Shown here piece after piece: positions 21,955 through 39,090 of a DNA stretch of 64,000 bases (its first letter is position 1; each line of letters starts with the position of its first letter). The translations under genes were made by a program, and so were the position numbers. Origin of the DNA: Coffea arabica (taxonomy: Eukaryota; Streptophyta; Magnoliopsida; Gentianales; Rubiaceae). The DNA is taken from positions 4,960,001-5,024,000 of the forward strand of contig NC_092329.1 of the NCBI RefSeq assembly GCF_036785885.1, written 5' to 3'. The notes below the pieces were generated by a model. That model saw nothing but the letters and a program-made list of their open reading frames with translations. It was not told where the DNA came from and searched no databases.

Positions 21955-24900
21955 CTAACTTGCACCTGCACCTCTGCCTCTTGTAGATCTAGATCTAGAT
22001 CTACCAGCATTTGCACCTCTTCTACCCCTCCACCTACCAACCTTGAAGGGTGGTTCCTTTCCCAAGTAGGCATAGTTAGCATTAATCATCCCTTTGTCAG
22101 CATCAGTCAAGGGCCGTTTACCATTTCTGTTGAATTTCCTGCCAGATCTAGAACTTGTAGCTGGATCTGGTTGCTGAACTACTGGTATTGGCTGTTGAAG
22201 TGGTGGAGTTGGGTGTTGGGACATTAGATCTGATTGCTGAGTTGCAGATGCGATTGGTTGGCTTGGTTGGCTAGCTGATGGAGTTTCCTGTTGCTGTTGC
22301 CCTTGGGTCTCTATACCTTGTGACTGAACTACTTTTGCTTGCTGTTTTCTTCTTGAAACCTTGTACAAATGGAAGTTGATTAGAGACTATATGTATGTAT
22401 ACTATATGACATTTGAAATACATTGAACTGTATGTATACTCACATGTTTTTTCTTCTTTGGCTGGCCAGATTGTTGGTGCTCAGTCACCTCTTTGCATGT
22501 TGCAGCATTGTGCCCTGTTTTACCACATTTTCTGCAATGCATAGTGACATTTTTTCTAAGTTTTCTTCCATGGTTCTTCCCTTCTGTCTCATCTCTTCTC
22601 CTTGCCTTTTTTGGCCTCCCAGGCTGGACAGTGGGAATTGGAGGATCAAGTTGAAGCATGCTGGACTCAGGCCACAGTACTTGGCTGCTGATGGGTTGCA
22701 AGACATTATTATAAATCTGTAAAAATAAGCTCTTGTAGTAACATTCCACAATCATTTCATGTGGATCATCCTCAGTTTGCTTAATTGCTGCAATGGCATG
22801 GGTACAAGGTAAACCAGATAATTCCCAGATTCGACAAGTGCAACTCTTTTTTCTCAAATTCACAGCAAACTGGGAATTTCTTGGGCCCTTTACCTGATAA
22901 CCATCAATCCCATTGAACTGTGGGAACCACTGGAAAGACTCTTCAATTCTGTCCTCAATAATTTTTCTAATCAAAGGACCAGTTGAGTGTGGATATCTAG
23001 TCATGGCAGCCTTTCTTTTTTGAATTCTTTCCATCATCAGTTCTCTAATATTTTCCAAGCAAGATATAATTGGTTTATCCCTGGCCTATAGTATATGTGA
23101 ATTGAAAGATTCGCATAGATTATTGACAATCATGTCACATTTAGTGCGAGGAGAAAAGTAAGCCTTACACCAATGCATTGGATGAGGAGCCTTCTCCACC
23201 CACTTGTATGCTTCATTGTCATACTCTTTCAAGTCCTCAGCAGCTTTCTTGTACATCTCAATTGTGCTGCTCCTAGCTATCGCCCACAGCATCCCTTTAA
23301 GTGCCTTTCCAGGATGTTTCTTCTTGAAATTTTGATACATGTGCTGCACACAGTATCTATGCTCAGATTTGGGTAGCACCTCGGATAATGCTCTGTCCAA
23401 TCCCTGCATAAAAAATAAATGAATTATTGGTTCAAACAGCCACAAGTCTCACATCAAATGTTGGATAATAAGATCCATACCTTTTGTTGATCAGAGACGA
23501 AAGTGTAGTGACACTGATTATCTATTTCCAGATCCGCTTGGAGAAGTTGTAAGAACCATTTCCACTGTATTGTAGCTTCCTTCTCCACTATGGCCCAAGC
23601 AATAGGCCACCAACCATTGTTGGGATCAACTGCCACTGCTGATAACAGTTGACCAGGGTAAGACCCTTTTATATGGCAGCCATCAAGTCCAATCACAGGT
23701 CTACACATTTTGAATCCTTCTTTTAGTGCACCTAAACAATAGTACAGTCTCATGAACCTAGGATTCGAACCTGGATCTCTAAATGGAGTGAACTCGACTA
23801 CCATGGTAGAATTAGTATGAGTCTTCTTAATCTCCTCACAATATTCCCATATATGCTTATACTGCTCGACTGCACAACCTTTGATTCTGTCAACAGCTAT
23901 ACCTCTAGCATTTCTGGCTATTGTTTTCGATATTTGTATCTTGTACTCCTCATGCACTGTCTGCCTTAAAGAATGGACTGGAATGTTCATATTGGCCCTA
24001 ATTCTGTTCTCATATCTCTCAGCAACCCATTTAGCAGTCATCATTTTATTTTTCCAGGCATGACTGCAGTTTTCATGTACATCATAAAGGGTCTTAATCA
24101 CCAAATCATTCGGCCCAAGTGCTTTCTCTTGAGAAGCATAACACTCCCAGTTACATGGATCCTTGCACCTTACCCTTACTCTCAGTTCCTCATTAGTGTA
24201 ATACCAAACAGGTCTACCATTAGCAATCGAATAATTCTGCATTGCGGCCTTAAACTCAGCTGATGATGCAAATCGCATCCAACCTGGAAATGTGGATTTC
24301 TCATGTTCTTTTCAGCATTGAAGTCAACATATTTGATTCCCTTCTGCACTTCATCATCTTCATCAGAAGAAGCATCAATGCTATGCAGGTCATCCTCCAT
24401 CATATTGTCATGCAACACATCTTCATCATCAGCTTCTTCCATTTCCTCAGCAGCTTCCTGTGATGATGTGTTATGGTCAGCCTGTGCTGATGATGTCTTC
24501 TCCCTTCTTGCTGACCACTTTCTTTTTCCTCTTGTTGTTTTTCTAGGATACTTTTTCTTTGCTCTCTTGCTGCCACCAGATGATCCATTAGTTGTCTGTG
24601 ATTGTTTTTCAGCTTGGGCATCGCGTTGACCATCTCCATGTGTACCACTTTCCAAGCCATTTACATCCTGGCTCTCATGGAGTATAGATTCAGTAGTTCT
24701 CCTCATAACAGGAGGGGAAATTTCAACTGTGGGAGTTGGTTTCTCACTCCCAAGCATTTGATCATATTTGCAAAACTCTTCATCATCAGTGAAATGCTCC
24801 CTTTCTGAACTGCTGTCATTTTTATCATCTTCTTCACCTGCCCTTGCATTCACATCAGTTTTATCTCCTTGACTCCTACTCTTTACACCAATCCCACTAG

Positions 24901-25806
24901 TTTCTCCCTCAATGACAACACTTACTCTTACACCTTTTCCTCTACTTGTACCTCCTATTGCTGGTCCAGGGGCAGTCATATTTGTACTAACAAAAGAGCT
25001 ATCAAAAAGACTTTTTCTAACTACCAATTGTTTATCAAGTTCTACAACTCCACTGCCATGTTCATCTACAACTACACTACCATGCTCATCAATTTCTTCA
25101 ATTACAACCCCTATTTTTTTCTTACTACCTAACAGCGGGGAATGTGACTGGATGTCAAGAATTTCATGTAAAGGCCTATGGTCACAGTAAACATCTATCA
25201 GTTTGTGCTCGTACGCCCATTTGCACATTGCCACTATATCTGCATCTCCTTGTAACTCTCTTAATCCCTTATTCAAATCACTCCCAGGTTCTAAGTAATA
25301 GTAAAGCATTGCACCATTATATCCTAATTCCTCAACCATGTCATTTATCTCATGGACAGACATTCTCTCCGCATCACACGCATCAACATAATCTATTTCA
25401 CCACCAACGTATGTTTTATACTGACGCCCACTAAATCTACCACCATGAAACATTCTAATACTGAATAGTTCAGAATTAGGCACTGCAATGAAATGGGAAA
25501 AAAAAAGGAATCACTTCATTTGAAAAAAAAAAGACTAAAAAAAACACTTGTTTATTTCAAAATTTCCCACTTTTACTTTCGGCAGTTGGATGAAAATCCT
25601 AACATTTAAACTCCATAATGCTGCTACATATTCACAACCCACAAATAAGCACATTCGATTTCAGACACAAACTTGAGTAATACACCCATTACATTTAGTT
25701 TAAAGTATAGTTTCAGTTCATTCACATGATTTTCCCCAAAAAATAACTTACCGTAAATTTCATATGGATCAATGTCGATGTCTCTTCTCCTGTTTTTCCA
25801 CTCCAT
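21955..25806 (-). pseudogene. MULE (MuDR-type) transposase with one frameshift and one stop
   Basis: Exons on the minus strand: 25806-25752, 25482-about 24279, 24278-23481, 23403-22444 and 22359-21955, roughly 1140 codons. In order: an N-terminal PB1-like segment (RMFHGGRF, INDMVEELGY); an acidic Ser/Lys-rich linker; the MuDR N-terminal region (NPHFQVG, then MRFASSAEFK); the MULE transposase core with VIGLDGCHIKG and FVSDQQK (two catalytic Asp); a SWIM zinc finger (CTCRIWELSGLPCTH); a CCHC knuckle (CRKCGKTGHNAATC); and a Gln/Pro then Gly/Arg-rich tail. Two lesions are visible. One base appears missing near 24279 between the VG and MRF codons. A TAG at 23088-23086 follows SFNSHIL, where relatives have a sense codon before ARDKP. 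Everything else is open, so inactivation is recent, or one lesion could be an assembly error. Confidence 0.93.
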
Positions 25807-25880
25807 AGATTCACCACGATTTTCCCTTCTCTTCGATCTTCAAAACCCTTCTCTTCAATCTTCCTACAACGATTTTGAGA

Positions 25881-26154
25881 ACTTCAGTTTGTTTAGTTGG
25901 CTTGTTTCTACCGCTCTTTTTTTTCTTTTCAGTTGATGTATTAATGTAAGTGAACGGTCAGTGGATTGACGGACAAAATTGCCCCTGTGGTTTGCCACGT
26001 GTAATGCTAATTTCAAAAATTAAGAGCTATTACCGACGAAATGGTCACGGGTGGCCTGATTAAGTTGTTTAGTGGCCAATTATTGACAAAAAATAGTTCG
26101 ATGGCCAAAACATGATCTTGGGAAAAGTTTAATGGCCGCCCAAGTTTTTTGCCC
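25881..26154. repeat. Right TIR of inner MULE
   Basis: 274-bp inverted partner of 20502-20775. It probably contains the transposase promoter. Confidence 0.92.
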
Positions 26155-26236
26155 TTTTAATAAAGTTGTCGGCTGCCGGGCTGACAAGGCCCGGTAGCCA
26201 ACAACTTCTGCACAAAGCTGGCTGCCGGGCTGAGAG

Positions 26237-26674
26237 TAGGGGTGCAAACGAGCCGAGCTCGAGTCGAGTTTTGACTAATCGAGCCGAGCTCGAGTTAATT
26301 TTGTGAAGCTCGAACTCGAGCTCGAGCTCGACGAGCTCAAAATATCAAGCTCGAGCTCGAGCTCGAGTCAAATTCGAGTCGAACTCGAGCACGAGCTTAA
26401 AAAATAAAAAAAAATAATTATTATTTTATTTTTAAAAAATAAAAAATAATTTTTTAAAAAAAAATGAATAAAACAATAATTTTTTAACAAATAATAAAAT
26501 ATTAGGGATATATATGTAATTTTACTATTAAAATAAAAAATAAAAAATAAAAAAATATATATAATTGAGCTCGCGAGCCAACGAGTTTAATATTTTTGAG
26601 CTCGATATTGACGAACTCGAGTCGAGCTCGTATTCGAGCCGCTCGCGATCGGCTCGATTCGCGAAACACCCCTA
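26237..26674. mobile_element. hAT-like MITE built of GAGCTCGAG words
   Basis: Starts TAGGGGTGC and ends CACCCCTA. The 8-bp flanks GCTGAGAG (26229-26236) and ACTGAGAG (26675-26682) differ at one base. The interior has GAGCTCGAG-type repeats at both ends around an AT-rich centre. It sits in the right arm of the outer MULE. Confidence 0.75.
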
Positions 26675-28012
26675 ACTGAGAGTGCCCGGCAGCCAGTCCA
26701 CTTTTTTTTTAAAAAAAGTCCCAACGTTGAATTTGAGGTTTCCGAAACCAAAGAATTTGGACAAAAAAAAAAGGCTGCTTGAATTTAGGCTTGCTTTAGC
26801 ATCTCGTTTCATATTTGCAATAATTGAGGTGTATATATAAAAGAAAGGGTTGGGATATCAAATATGATTAAAGAAAAGGAACATGTGCAATTTTGGTCCC
26901 CCCGACGTTTGGTCTATGAGTTAAACTAATCCGTGATATTTTGACCAAAATAATTATGAGCGCAAATTTGTTATTTTAGCCAAATTTAGGACAACTAATT
27001 CAAAACTACAACATATAACGGTCAAATCAAATTACAATTAGTCAAAAGTTTGACTTCGTATTTTTTCGTCTCTTATGTTTCAAATAATTATATTTCAAAT
27101 GAAATAAAATGTGAATTACATTGAATCCATAAAAAATGTGGTCTAATTCTCATTAAAATCCTTAAAAGTAATCCACATTGTCAAGACATATTAGCCTAAA
27201 GAGCATCTTTTTATTATATTAATTATCAACAAATGATAACACATACATCATATATAAAAGAAAATTTAGTGAAAAAAGAAAATTTTAATTTGAGTATATA
27301 GTAACTTTAGTTGTAAATAGTATTAGGATATGAGTTTCAATCGGTTATGATCAGGTATTATGATTATAATAACAAATAAAGGTGATTACCAATATAAAAA
27401 ACTCACATGAATTTTTCAAAAATTCCTTGCCATTTCTTCTTGTCTTTCCTTCATATTAAATCAAATATTTCAATAATACAATTTAATGTATTTATATTTA
27501 TGTTCATCTTAAATTGATAATTTTATTGAATAATTTAAATAATTATAAAATCTTTATTTCAATTGAAACTTAATAGACAACTAGTTGAAATGTCAAAAAA
27601 AAGAAAAAAAGAAAATATTATTCAATCGACTCAACGACATATAGTTACTTATATTATAATAGAATATTTTATTAACTTTTTTAATTTGTCAAATATAAGT
27701 ATTGGACATTTGATGATTAACAAATTTTTAAGAGGACTTTTATTATGATTTTAAAATATATAACATTTTTGATCCATGAATAATCCGCTTTCTCCAGTGC
27801 CCGAATATACTTCTTTGTGCGTCTCCACATGATAGAGTTGGCTTCCTTGTATCTTCACATGGTAGAGTTGGTTTCCTTGCATTATGCGCAGAAAAGTGAA
27901 GGTTTGATTGGAATTTTGGGTGTCGGGCTGACCATAGATTCGTACCATGGGTTTGTCAGAGCCATGGATGTCCGATTAATCTTTTTTTCGTCCATATTCT
28001 AAGCAATTAGCC
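26675..28012. other. Right arm of outer MULE, no gene
   Basis: AT-rich, with a 34-bp near-exact tandem duplication at about 27825-27890 (CACATGRTAGAGTTGG units). No homology recognised. Confidence 0.5.
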
Positions 28013-28222
28013 TAAATTAGGACACTTTTATCAATTCAAGACTTTTGATAATTGAGTTTACACGCCGTCAATGACAAGGGAGTGAGTGTTATTTGGCTAA
28101 ACCATAGGGTTGGTTTGGCAATTTGGTCAAACTTTGAGGGAGATAAATGTAATTAAACCATTTATTTTATGCCCGTAGCGTAGCAGTTGAGTTGGGGATA
28201 ACAAATTTTGTCTTTAATTAAT

Positions 28223-29668
28223 GGGATAATTTCAGAAACCTCCCCTGAGGTTTCTGACAATTTCACTGACCTCCCCTGAGGTTTCCACAATTACACTAAC
28301 CTCCCTTGAGGTTTCTGATTTTGTAACAAAATCAGCCCATGACCACAAAAGTAAACATAAAAAAGTGTTTTCAGGAAAGAGAGGAAATTTTGTTCCCATA
28401 AATGCCCTTAAGGTAGGTGTACAAGTTATATTAGTGAATTAATGAAAACTAATAAAAATCAGAAATAAATAAGAAAAAGTGAGGGGATGGGTATGGGAAT
28501 CATAAAATTTTACTTATGGATATAAACAATTGGGTAACGCAACCGACCCAATTAACCCATCTACCACCACTCAGGTCATTTCACAAATACATTCATCAAA
28601 CAAAGCTTTCCTCTTGTCACAAAAATTCAAAGCAATGTGGTACATGTTCACAAGCAAGCAGGTTAAAATCCCGCCTGCATAATAACGTTGAAACCCGCAA
28701 GCGGGATTCTGTGTTTTTTCTATTTCAAGGTTAGCTCGCATGCGGGTTAATGTTATATTTGAGCGCGAGAAGAAAAAATTGGTAATTAGGCTCTTTGGGC
28801 ATTATAAGTAAATATTTAAATTAATGGCAGTTTTATTACACCAATATTATTGTATTATCATTATTATGATTATTGTATTATTTCTTATGCAAATATAACA
28901 TTTAATTATTTAAATTTGATTTTATTTTTACAATTTATAAAATTTTTATCACTTATATAATATTTTTAAAACCCTAATACATCTAAATTTGATTTTATTT
29001 TTCAAATTTATAAGATTTTTATTTAAAAAAATGGGATACGGATAAGATATCCGGTTGGTTCGATTTGCATAGGTGCATATGAGAATATCCGAATACTCTT
29101 TAAACCCGCATGCGGGTTTAAGGAGATTATGGCAACTCTCTGACACACTAGTTACCCGTCCAACTTGTGTGTATTAAAATATATTTAAATATTATATTTC
29201 ATATTTTTGTTATTTAGAGTTTAACAAAACATTAATATTGGGTAGATTTGAGGGATATGCATAATTTTGCATATTTGTAGGAATATTAGAAAATGGAAAA
29301 TTTGGGTAAATTCCCAAATTTTGGAGGTAAGGTGTAATCCAAGAACTAAAACAGTCATTTATAAAACATTAACAGTAATAAGGTGCAAACCAAAACTGCA
29401 ATCCAAGAGTAATATCATTACAAATTTCATAACCATACATTAAATAAATAGAAATGCAATCCAATACTATCCAAAAACACCATCTGCCTTATCATATTTT
29501 AGTCCTATAATAACACAAAATGTCTTGGGTATAATAGTAATTTTGCATTATATGATGTCAGCAATTGGGTCCCAAGTTCTGCCAGGGGAGGTCAGTGCAA
29601 TTGTGGAAACCTCAGGGGAGGTCAGTGAAATTGTCAGAAACCTCAGGGGAGGTTTCTGAAATTATCCC
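28223..29668. mobile_element. Non-autonomous MULE upstream of TGS1 (family GGGATAATTTCAG)
   Basis: 1446 bp. The TIRs begin GGGATAATTTCAGAAACCTC; the outer 70 bp look identical between the ends and similarity continues further. Exact 9-bp duplication TTAATTAAT at 28214-28222 and 29669-29677. The TIR contains reiterated ACCTCCCCTGAGGTTTC units. The interior has several short palindromes of the form CCCGCATGCGGG and no coding potential. Its right end is 377 bp from the TGS1 start codon. The element at 47403-48747 is a diverged relative. Confidence 0.92.
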
Positions 29669-29677
29669 TTAATTAAT

Positions 29678-30045
29678 TAGTCCCTTCTCAAATGTTATCA
29701 AATATGGCAAGTATAAAAAATGTAAAGGCAAAACAACTTGGACATATAATAAATGGAGCGAGTCCGACACGGTAGCGTGCGGTACAACAGCAATCGCACC
29801 AAGTACCAAAAAGTTTGACAGAGTACTAGAAAAAGTTTAGCAGCAGAATAGGGGAAGACTGAAGAGGGAAGAGGCCTGTTCTCAGCTCAGGCGAACCGGT
29901 CAATTCCTCCGACTCCGACACCGCTACCCTTTGACTACTAATTCAACCCTATTTTTTGTCCGAAGACAACTTCTGTCTGAAACCTTAAACCCTTGTCTGG
30001 CTAACCCAAAACCCCACCCGAAGAAATTAGTCAAAACCAATAAAT
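29678..30045. other. TGS1 upstream region
   Basis: Presumed promoter and 5' UTR. No clear TATA box. It directly abuts the target duplication of the MULE at 28223-29668. Confidence 0.45.
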
Positions 30046-35067
<5,022 letters not shown>

Positions 35068-37395
35068 AAGCTGTAAATCAAATTTGGGATTGGCAACCTA
35101 GCAATACATTCTTGTCTTTCTAACTGTATGGCTGTATCTCCCATCTCCTTTTTCTCTCATTTACCCTTGCTTTTACAGGCCTATTGAAGGCGTATCTCTC
35201 TTCTCTATGTTTATATGGCATGCTGCTTTTTTTTTTCGTGTTTGTTTTAGCCATACAAAAACAAGTGTACATTCTGGAGTTGGAAAAATTGTACATTCTG
35301 GAGTAAGAAAAATTAATGTATGTGCAGATGTTTTTTACTGGACCAGCAAAATTTCTTGCCAATTGTCATACAAGGAAAACCATTTCCATTTTTGGTAACG
35401 GTTCTGCTGTGAACGTGCATGCACGGATTTTTGTAACTTGCATGGACATGAACTGCGTAACTACTGCAAAATGCCGACCAAATTCACTATTCTACAAACA
35501 GGAAGTGCCCTTACTCAGGTCCATCTAACCATGCACTCCATTTCAGCTCCTTTATAGGAAACGTTTGGATGGATGTTGAGACTTGAGAATGCTGATTCAG
35601 AGAAACCTTCGAAAATGCTCAATTGCTTCAAAAGAGACAGTTACTGGCCATCTTTGCTTTTGTTATATCTTGCTTGAATAAGGGTTCTAAAAGATTGAAT
35701 CACGCACACACGTTAATCACAATTCCAATGAATGTGGATAACTGTTTTATGTCTTCAAGTCAATTGGTGTTTAATCAATTAAGAACGTATGGGCTGCTCT
35801 ATTGCCCTTGAAAGTTGGTCACCTCTATCTTCGTTGGACGTGAGATCACATGCATACTTCATAGCAGTTGTCACCACCTACCTGTTTTGTGGGGTTTTGG
35901 ATATCTACATTATGAACCGAGGTGTTTTACAACCATCTTTGAACATGATTGACAATGTTGTAATGCGTAATAATATTAGCCCTAAACCCTGACAATTAAG
36001 TTATGGTGCAAATTGCTAGTAAACATGATTAGGACATGAGCGTGATTATATTCAAAATTCGTACACCTTTTCATGATCTTTGCTACCCTTTGTGGGTAGA
36101 AAAATGTTGAAAAGGTGATTAACGAACACTACTACGATCATGTTTAATGTCGAGGTGTTGCATGATTAGCGATCACAGGAGGCAAATGCTTTTTCTGGCT
36201 GGCTGCTTTTTAGCTCTTATACTACTATATCATATCATGGTGAAACCTAAAATGTTTCCCAGACATTTATTTCAAACAACAGAAGGGAGGGAAAGGAAAA
36301 GGAAAGTAGCGGTGGAAACTGCAAAATCAACTTTTTATGATGCACAGTTTCACAGGGCTTTGAGTTTTAAAGTTGAATTTATGGACTGAGCAATATTTAG
36401 GCTCAGTCGGACCACCTTTTTCTTAGAGCATCTTTATTGAACAAATTTTCAAACTTGGGGTCAATTTATGGGTACCAACTTGGACTAGAATTCGATCTAG
36501 AATCACTTTAAAGAAGAAAAAAGAACTTTGAAAGATAAAAAGAAAAAAGTTGACAATCACCTCAAGCTTAATTTCAGGCTCTCTGTTGAAGCATTTGAAA
36601 ACATGCCTCGGGCATACTCATGATTATTCATATGGGAAAACCAATTTAGCGAGAGCCTTAGTAGACTAAGCATATTATTGTTTTTCAGATCGATCCCAAA
36701 ATTGTTCTGCTGTCTCTTTCCTCGATCGTGCTTTAGGGCCCAGAAGTTTATCAAAGTAGTCTACACTCTACACTATTGATGATGGGATTTGCATGAAAAG
36801 AAAGGAAAAAAAGAAAAGCGCTATAAGCTAAAACCTAGATTTGAAAACTGTGTATCATTTGATTACTAGTAGTAGTATCTTTTTGAACTGCAAATTTGCT
36901 TCGTGGGTTAGCATTTAAGATGCACTTGAACGAAACCCAAGCTCATCAGATTGAAACTGCAATTGTACTCGTACGCATGCAAAAGTTGAGCTCAAAATTT
37001 GCATGTTCATAAATCCTATAAAGGTTCTACTGCCTAGCAATGGCAATGACTAGCATTTTCCCTTTTAATCTCCAGATTAAATGTAAAACACCTGATCTTT
37101 TATTAGAAGATTTTATCTTAACGTTGTACCAACAGAACAAAACATACTAGTAGTATAAGGCTTCAAGTACATGGTAGTGCATTGTTACTAACGGGTGTTG
37201 GTGCAAGCGGAAGGGGATTACATCCCTTTACCACGAGGTTTTGATTCGAAATTTATGAAAATGAAAAAGAGGGAGAGCTCCTCCCTACAAGAGATTCGAC
37301 TGGATTTAAGCAGAATTAATCGCAAATTGTAAAAAAAAAATAGTGCATTGTTGGTCCGATCCGATTCGAACAGAAAATGGATGCGAGTATCTGTG

Positions 37396-37398
<3 letters not shown>

Positions 37399-37436
<38 letters not shown>
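37399..37436. repeat. (TA)n microsatellite
   Basis: About 19 uninterrupted TA units. Confidence 0.95.
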
Positions 37437-37441
<5 letters not shown>

Positions 37442-38024
37442 AAGTAGTGCATTGTTGGCCTCGAGTTACGGTGACAGCATTCGTGTAGACTGTAGAGCAA
37501 TGCAGATGGGTAAATGAAGCAGGATCCCAATGCAAATGTTACTGCTCTATTATTAACCAGGACCCGGCCAACAAGGAGGTGGAAGACGGTGGGAAGAAAA
37601 TCCGGTTTGACCGCCATGAATCCAGGCTGTCCAGGTATTCGATGGTCCAACATAAATGTGGCCAACAAGCTCGTGTCACGAGGGCCTAATTCATTTTCAA
37701 CATCCGACTAGTCAATTGCTAATAAATGTGCTGGAAAATGGACAAATCCCACTTCTTCAACAAGGCTCAATCCATGTAAAATAAAACAACGATGCCGCCA
37801 ACTCGACTGCAGGAGATTCTTGGCTACGAGTCTGTTGTTATTTAATTCCGCATTTATTGCTAATCACCGTCCAACACGGCAAGAAGTTGAATCCACTAAG
37901 AGGGGTAGAGTTCCAAGGTAAATACTGTACAGAAATGGCAACAGTACTTAAAAGGACAAGTAAAATAGCATCCCATGTTAGTTAATTCACTGGGATTGTA
38001 AAACTGCACGCTTATTTAATTATA

Positions 38025-38354
38025 CTACCTCCGTCCCACTTTGATAGTCCTGTTTTTCTTTTTCGTCTGTCCTAAATTATAATTCATTTTCCAATTGAAG
38101 AATGTAGTTGTATTTTAATTTTTCTAAAATATCCTTATTCAATGTAAGTTGTTGTTACTATAAACCTACCCCATTTAACGAGAGTTGATTCTTTTTTTTA
38201 CCATCAATTCAAATTCCCATAAAATTATACTCTAATTAATGTGAGGGTATTTTAGAAAAATAGTTACCTAAATTGATTGTTCCAACAAAGTTAACTACTT
38301 TTCCTTAAACTGTATGAAAAAAAAATCAGAACTATCAAAGTGGAACGAAGGAAG
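38025..38354. mobile_element. Stowaway-like MITE
   Basis: Terminal repeats CTACCTCCGTCCCACTTTGA and, on the other strand, CTTCCTTCGTTCCACTTTGA, close to the Stowaway consensus CTCCCTCCGT. TA dinucleotides lie on both sides (38023-38024 and 38355-38356). 330 bp, non-coding. Confidence 0.85.
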
Positions 38355-39090
38355 TACTAAGAATTCTTAGATAATTAATCGTATATATTATCACCGTTGA
38401 ATTGACCGATTATACATTTACGTTGAATTATAATTGTGTATATAATATTAACTCAAATTCTTTCTTTTTCTGATTGAAGCAGTACGGTATTAGTATCAAG
38501 TCTCAGGATTCAACTCAGTTACTTCACTTTGTAAGTCTCACTCAGACCAAAAAAGATTGTGCCAGTGACAAATTCTATTGTGAGTTTGTATTCACCAACA
38601 TTTTCCTAACTTAATAGCCCTAACATCTTTTCAGTTTAATTTCACCGTAGCTACCAAAAAGGGTGAAAAACAAAAGAGAAAGAGATAGAAGGCCTGCCAT
38701 AGACCATTGTCCACACAACCACAGAGCTTCAAGATCCGCAATGCAAAGCTGGCAGTCCTAGTCTTAATTATGGTAGAAAAGAAAAAGAAGAAGCAAGAAA
38801 AAAAAATGACACAGCATGATGATGATTATGACAGCCATTATCCTCAAAACTCCAAAATTCGCTGTCCTCATTAGAGCCCTAAACTAAAATAAATATGTAG
38901 GTTTTTTGTTGATTATAGTACTCCCTAGTTATATTCTAGCACCATCCCCAAGGCCAAGACCCGGTGACTAAAAAACACCAATATTATATATTCTCTCCTG
39001 ATTCCATCAATGAAATGTAGCTAAGCAAGCTTCCTTTTTGGCAGTTATGAACTAGCAGTAGTGCCAAGTGCTAACAGAAAAAACAAGCAA

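Larger units (their letters stand above)
20502..26154. mobile_element. Inner MULE with two convergent genes
   Basis: 5653 bp beginning GGGCAAAAAACTTGGGCGG and ending in its reverse complement. An exact 9-bp duplication TTTTAATAA lies at 20493-20501 and 26155-26163. TIRs of 274 bp (20502-20775 and 25881-26154) differ at about four positions by my count, suggesting a fairly recent element. It carries a transposase gene on the minus strand starting 74 bp inside the right TIR. A GRF zinc-finger gene on the plus strand starts 77 bp inside the left TIR. The 570 bp between the two stop codons is a shared 3' region. This mirrors the mudrA/mudrB layout of maize MuDR. Confidence 0.93.
20334..28012. mobile_element. 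Outer MULE, non-autonomous, carrying nested elements
   Basis: Terminal inverted repeats begin GGCTAATTGCTTAGAATATG at both ends and run, with differences, for roughly 130 bp. An exact 9-bp direct repeat TAAATTAGG flanks it (20325-20333 and 28013-28021), the Mutator target length. Removing the inner MULE (20502-26154) and the hAT-like MITE (26237-26674) leaves about 1.6 kb with no recognisable gene, so the host element is non-autonomous. GCCCGGCA-type words recur in both arms. Confidence 0.88.
35068..39090. other. Intergenic between TGS1 and remorin gene
   Basis: TGS1 3' UTR at the left and the remorin promoter region at the right. It contains a (TA)n tract, a Stowaway-like MITE and a duplicated phrase AGTGCATTGTTGG either side of the (TA)n. 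Short frames here (for example 36147-36389) have no recognisable domain. Confidence 0.5.

Noticed and set aside
28660..29125. Palindromes of the form CCCGCATGCGGG considered as Helitron 3' hairpins.
   Set aside because: None is followed at the right distance by CTRR-T, and they lie inside a MULE with exact boundaries.
35120..35400. Overlapping short frames downstream of TGS1 on both strands.
   Set aside because: They lie in the presumed 3' UTR, contain no domain, and reflect a small repeat (GTACATTCTGGAGT twice).
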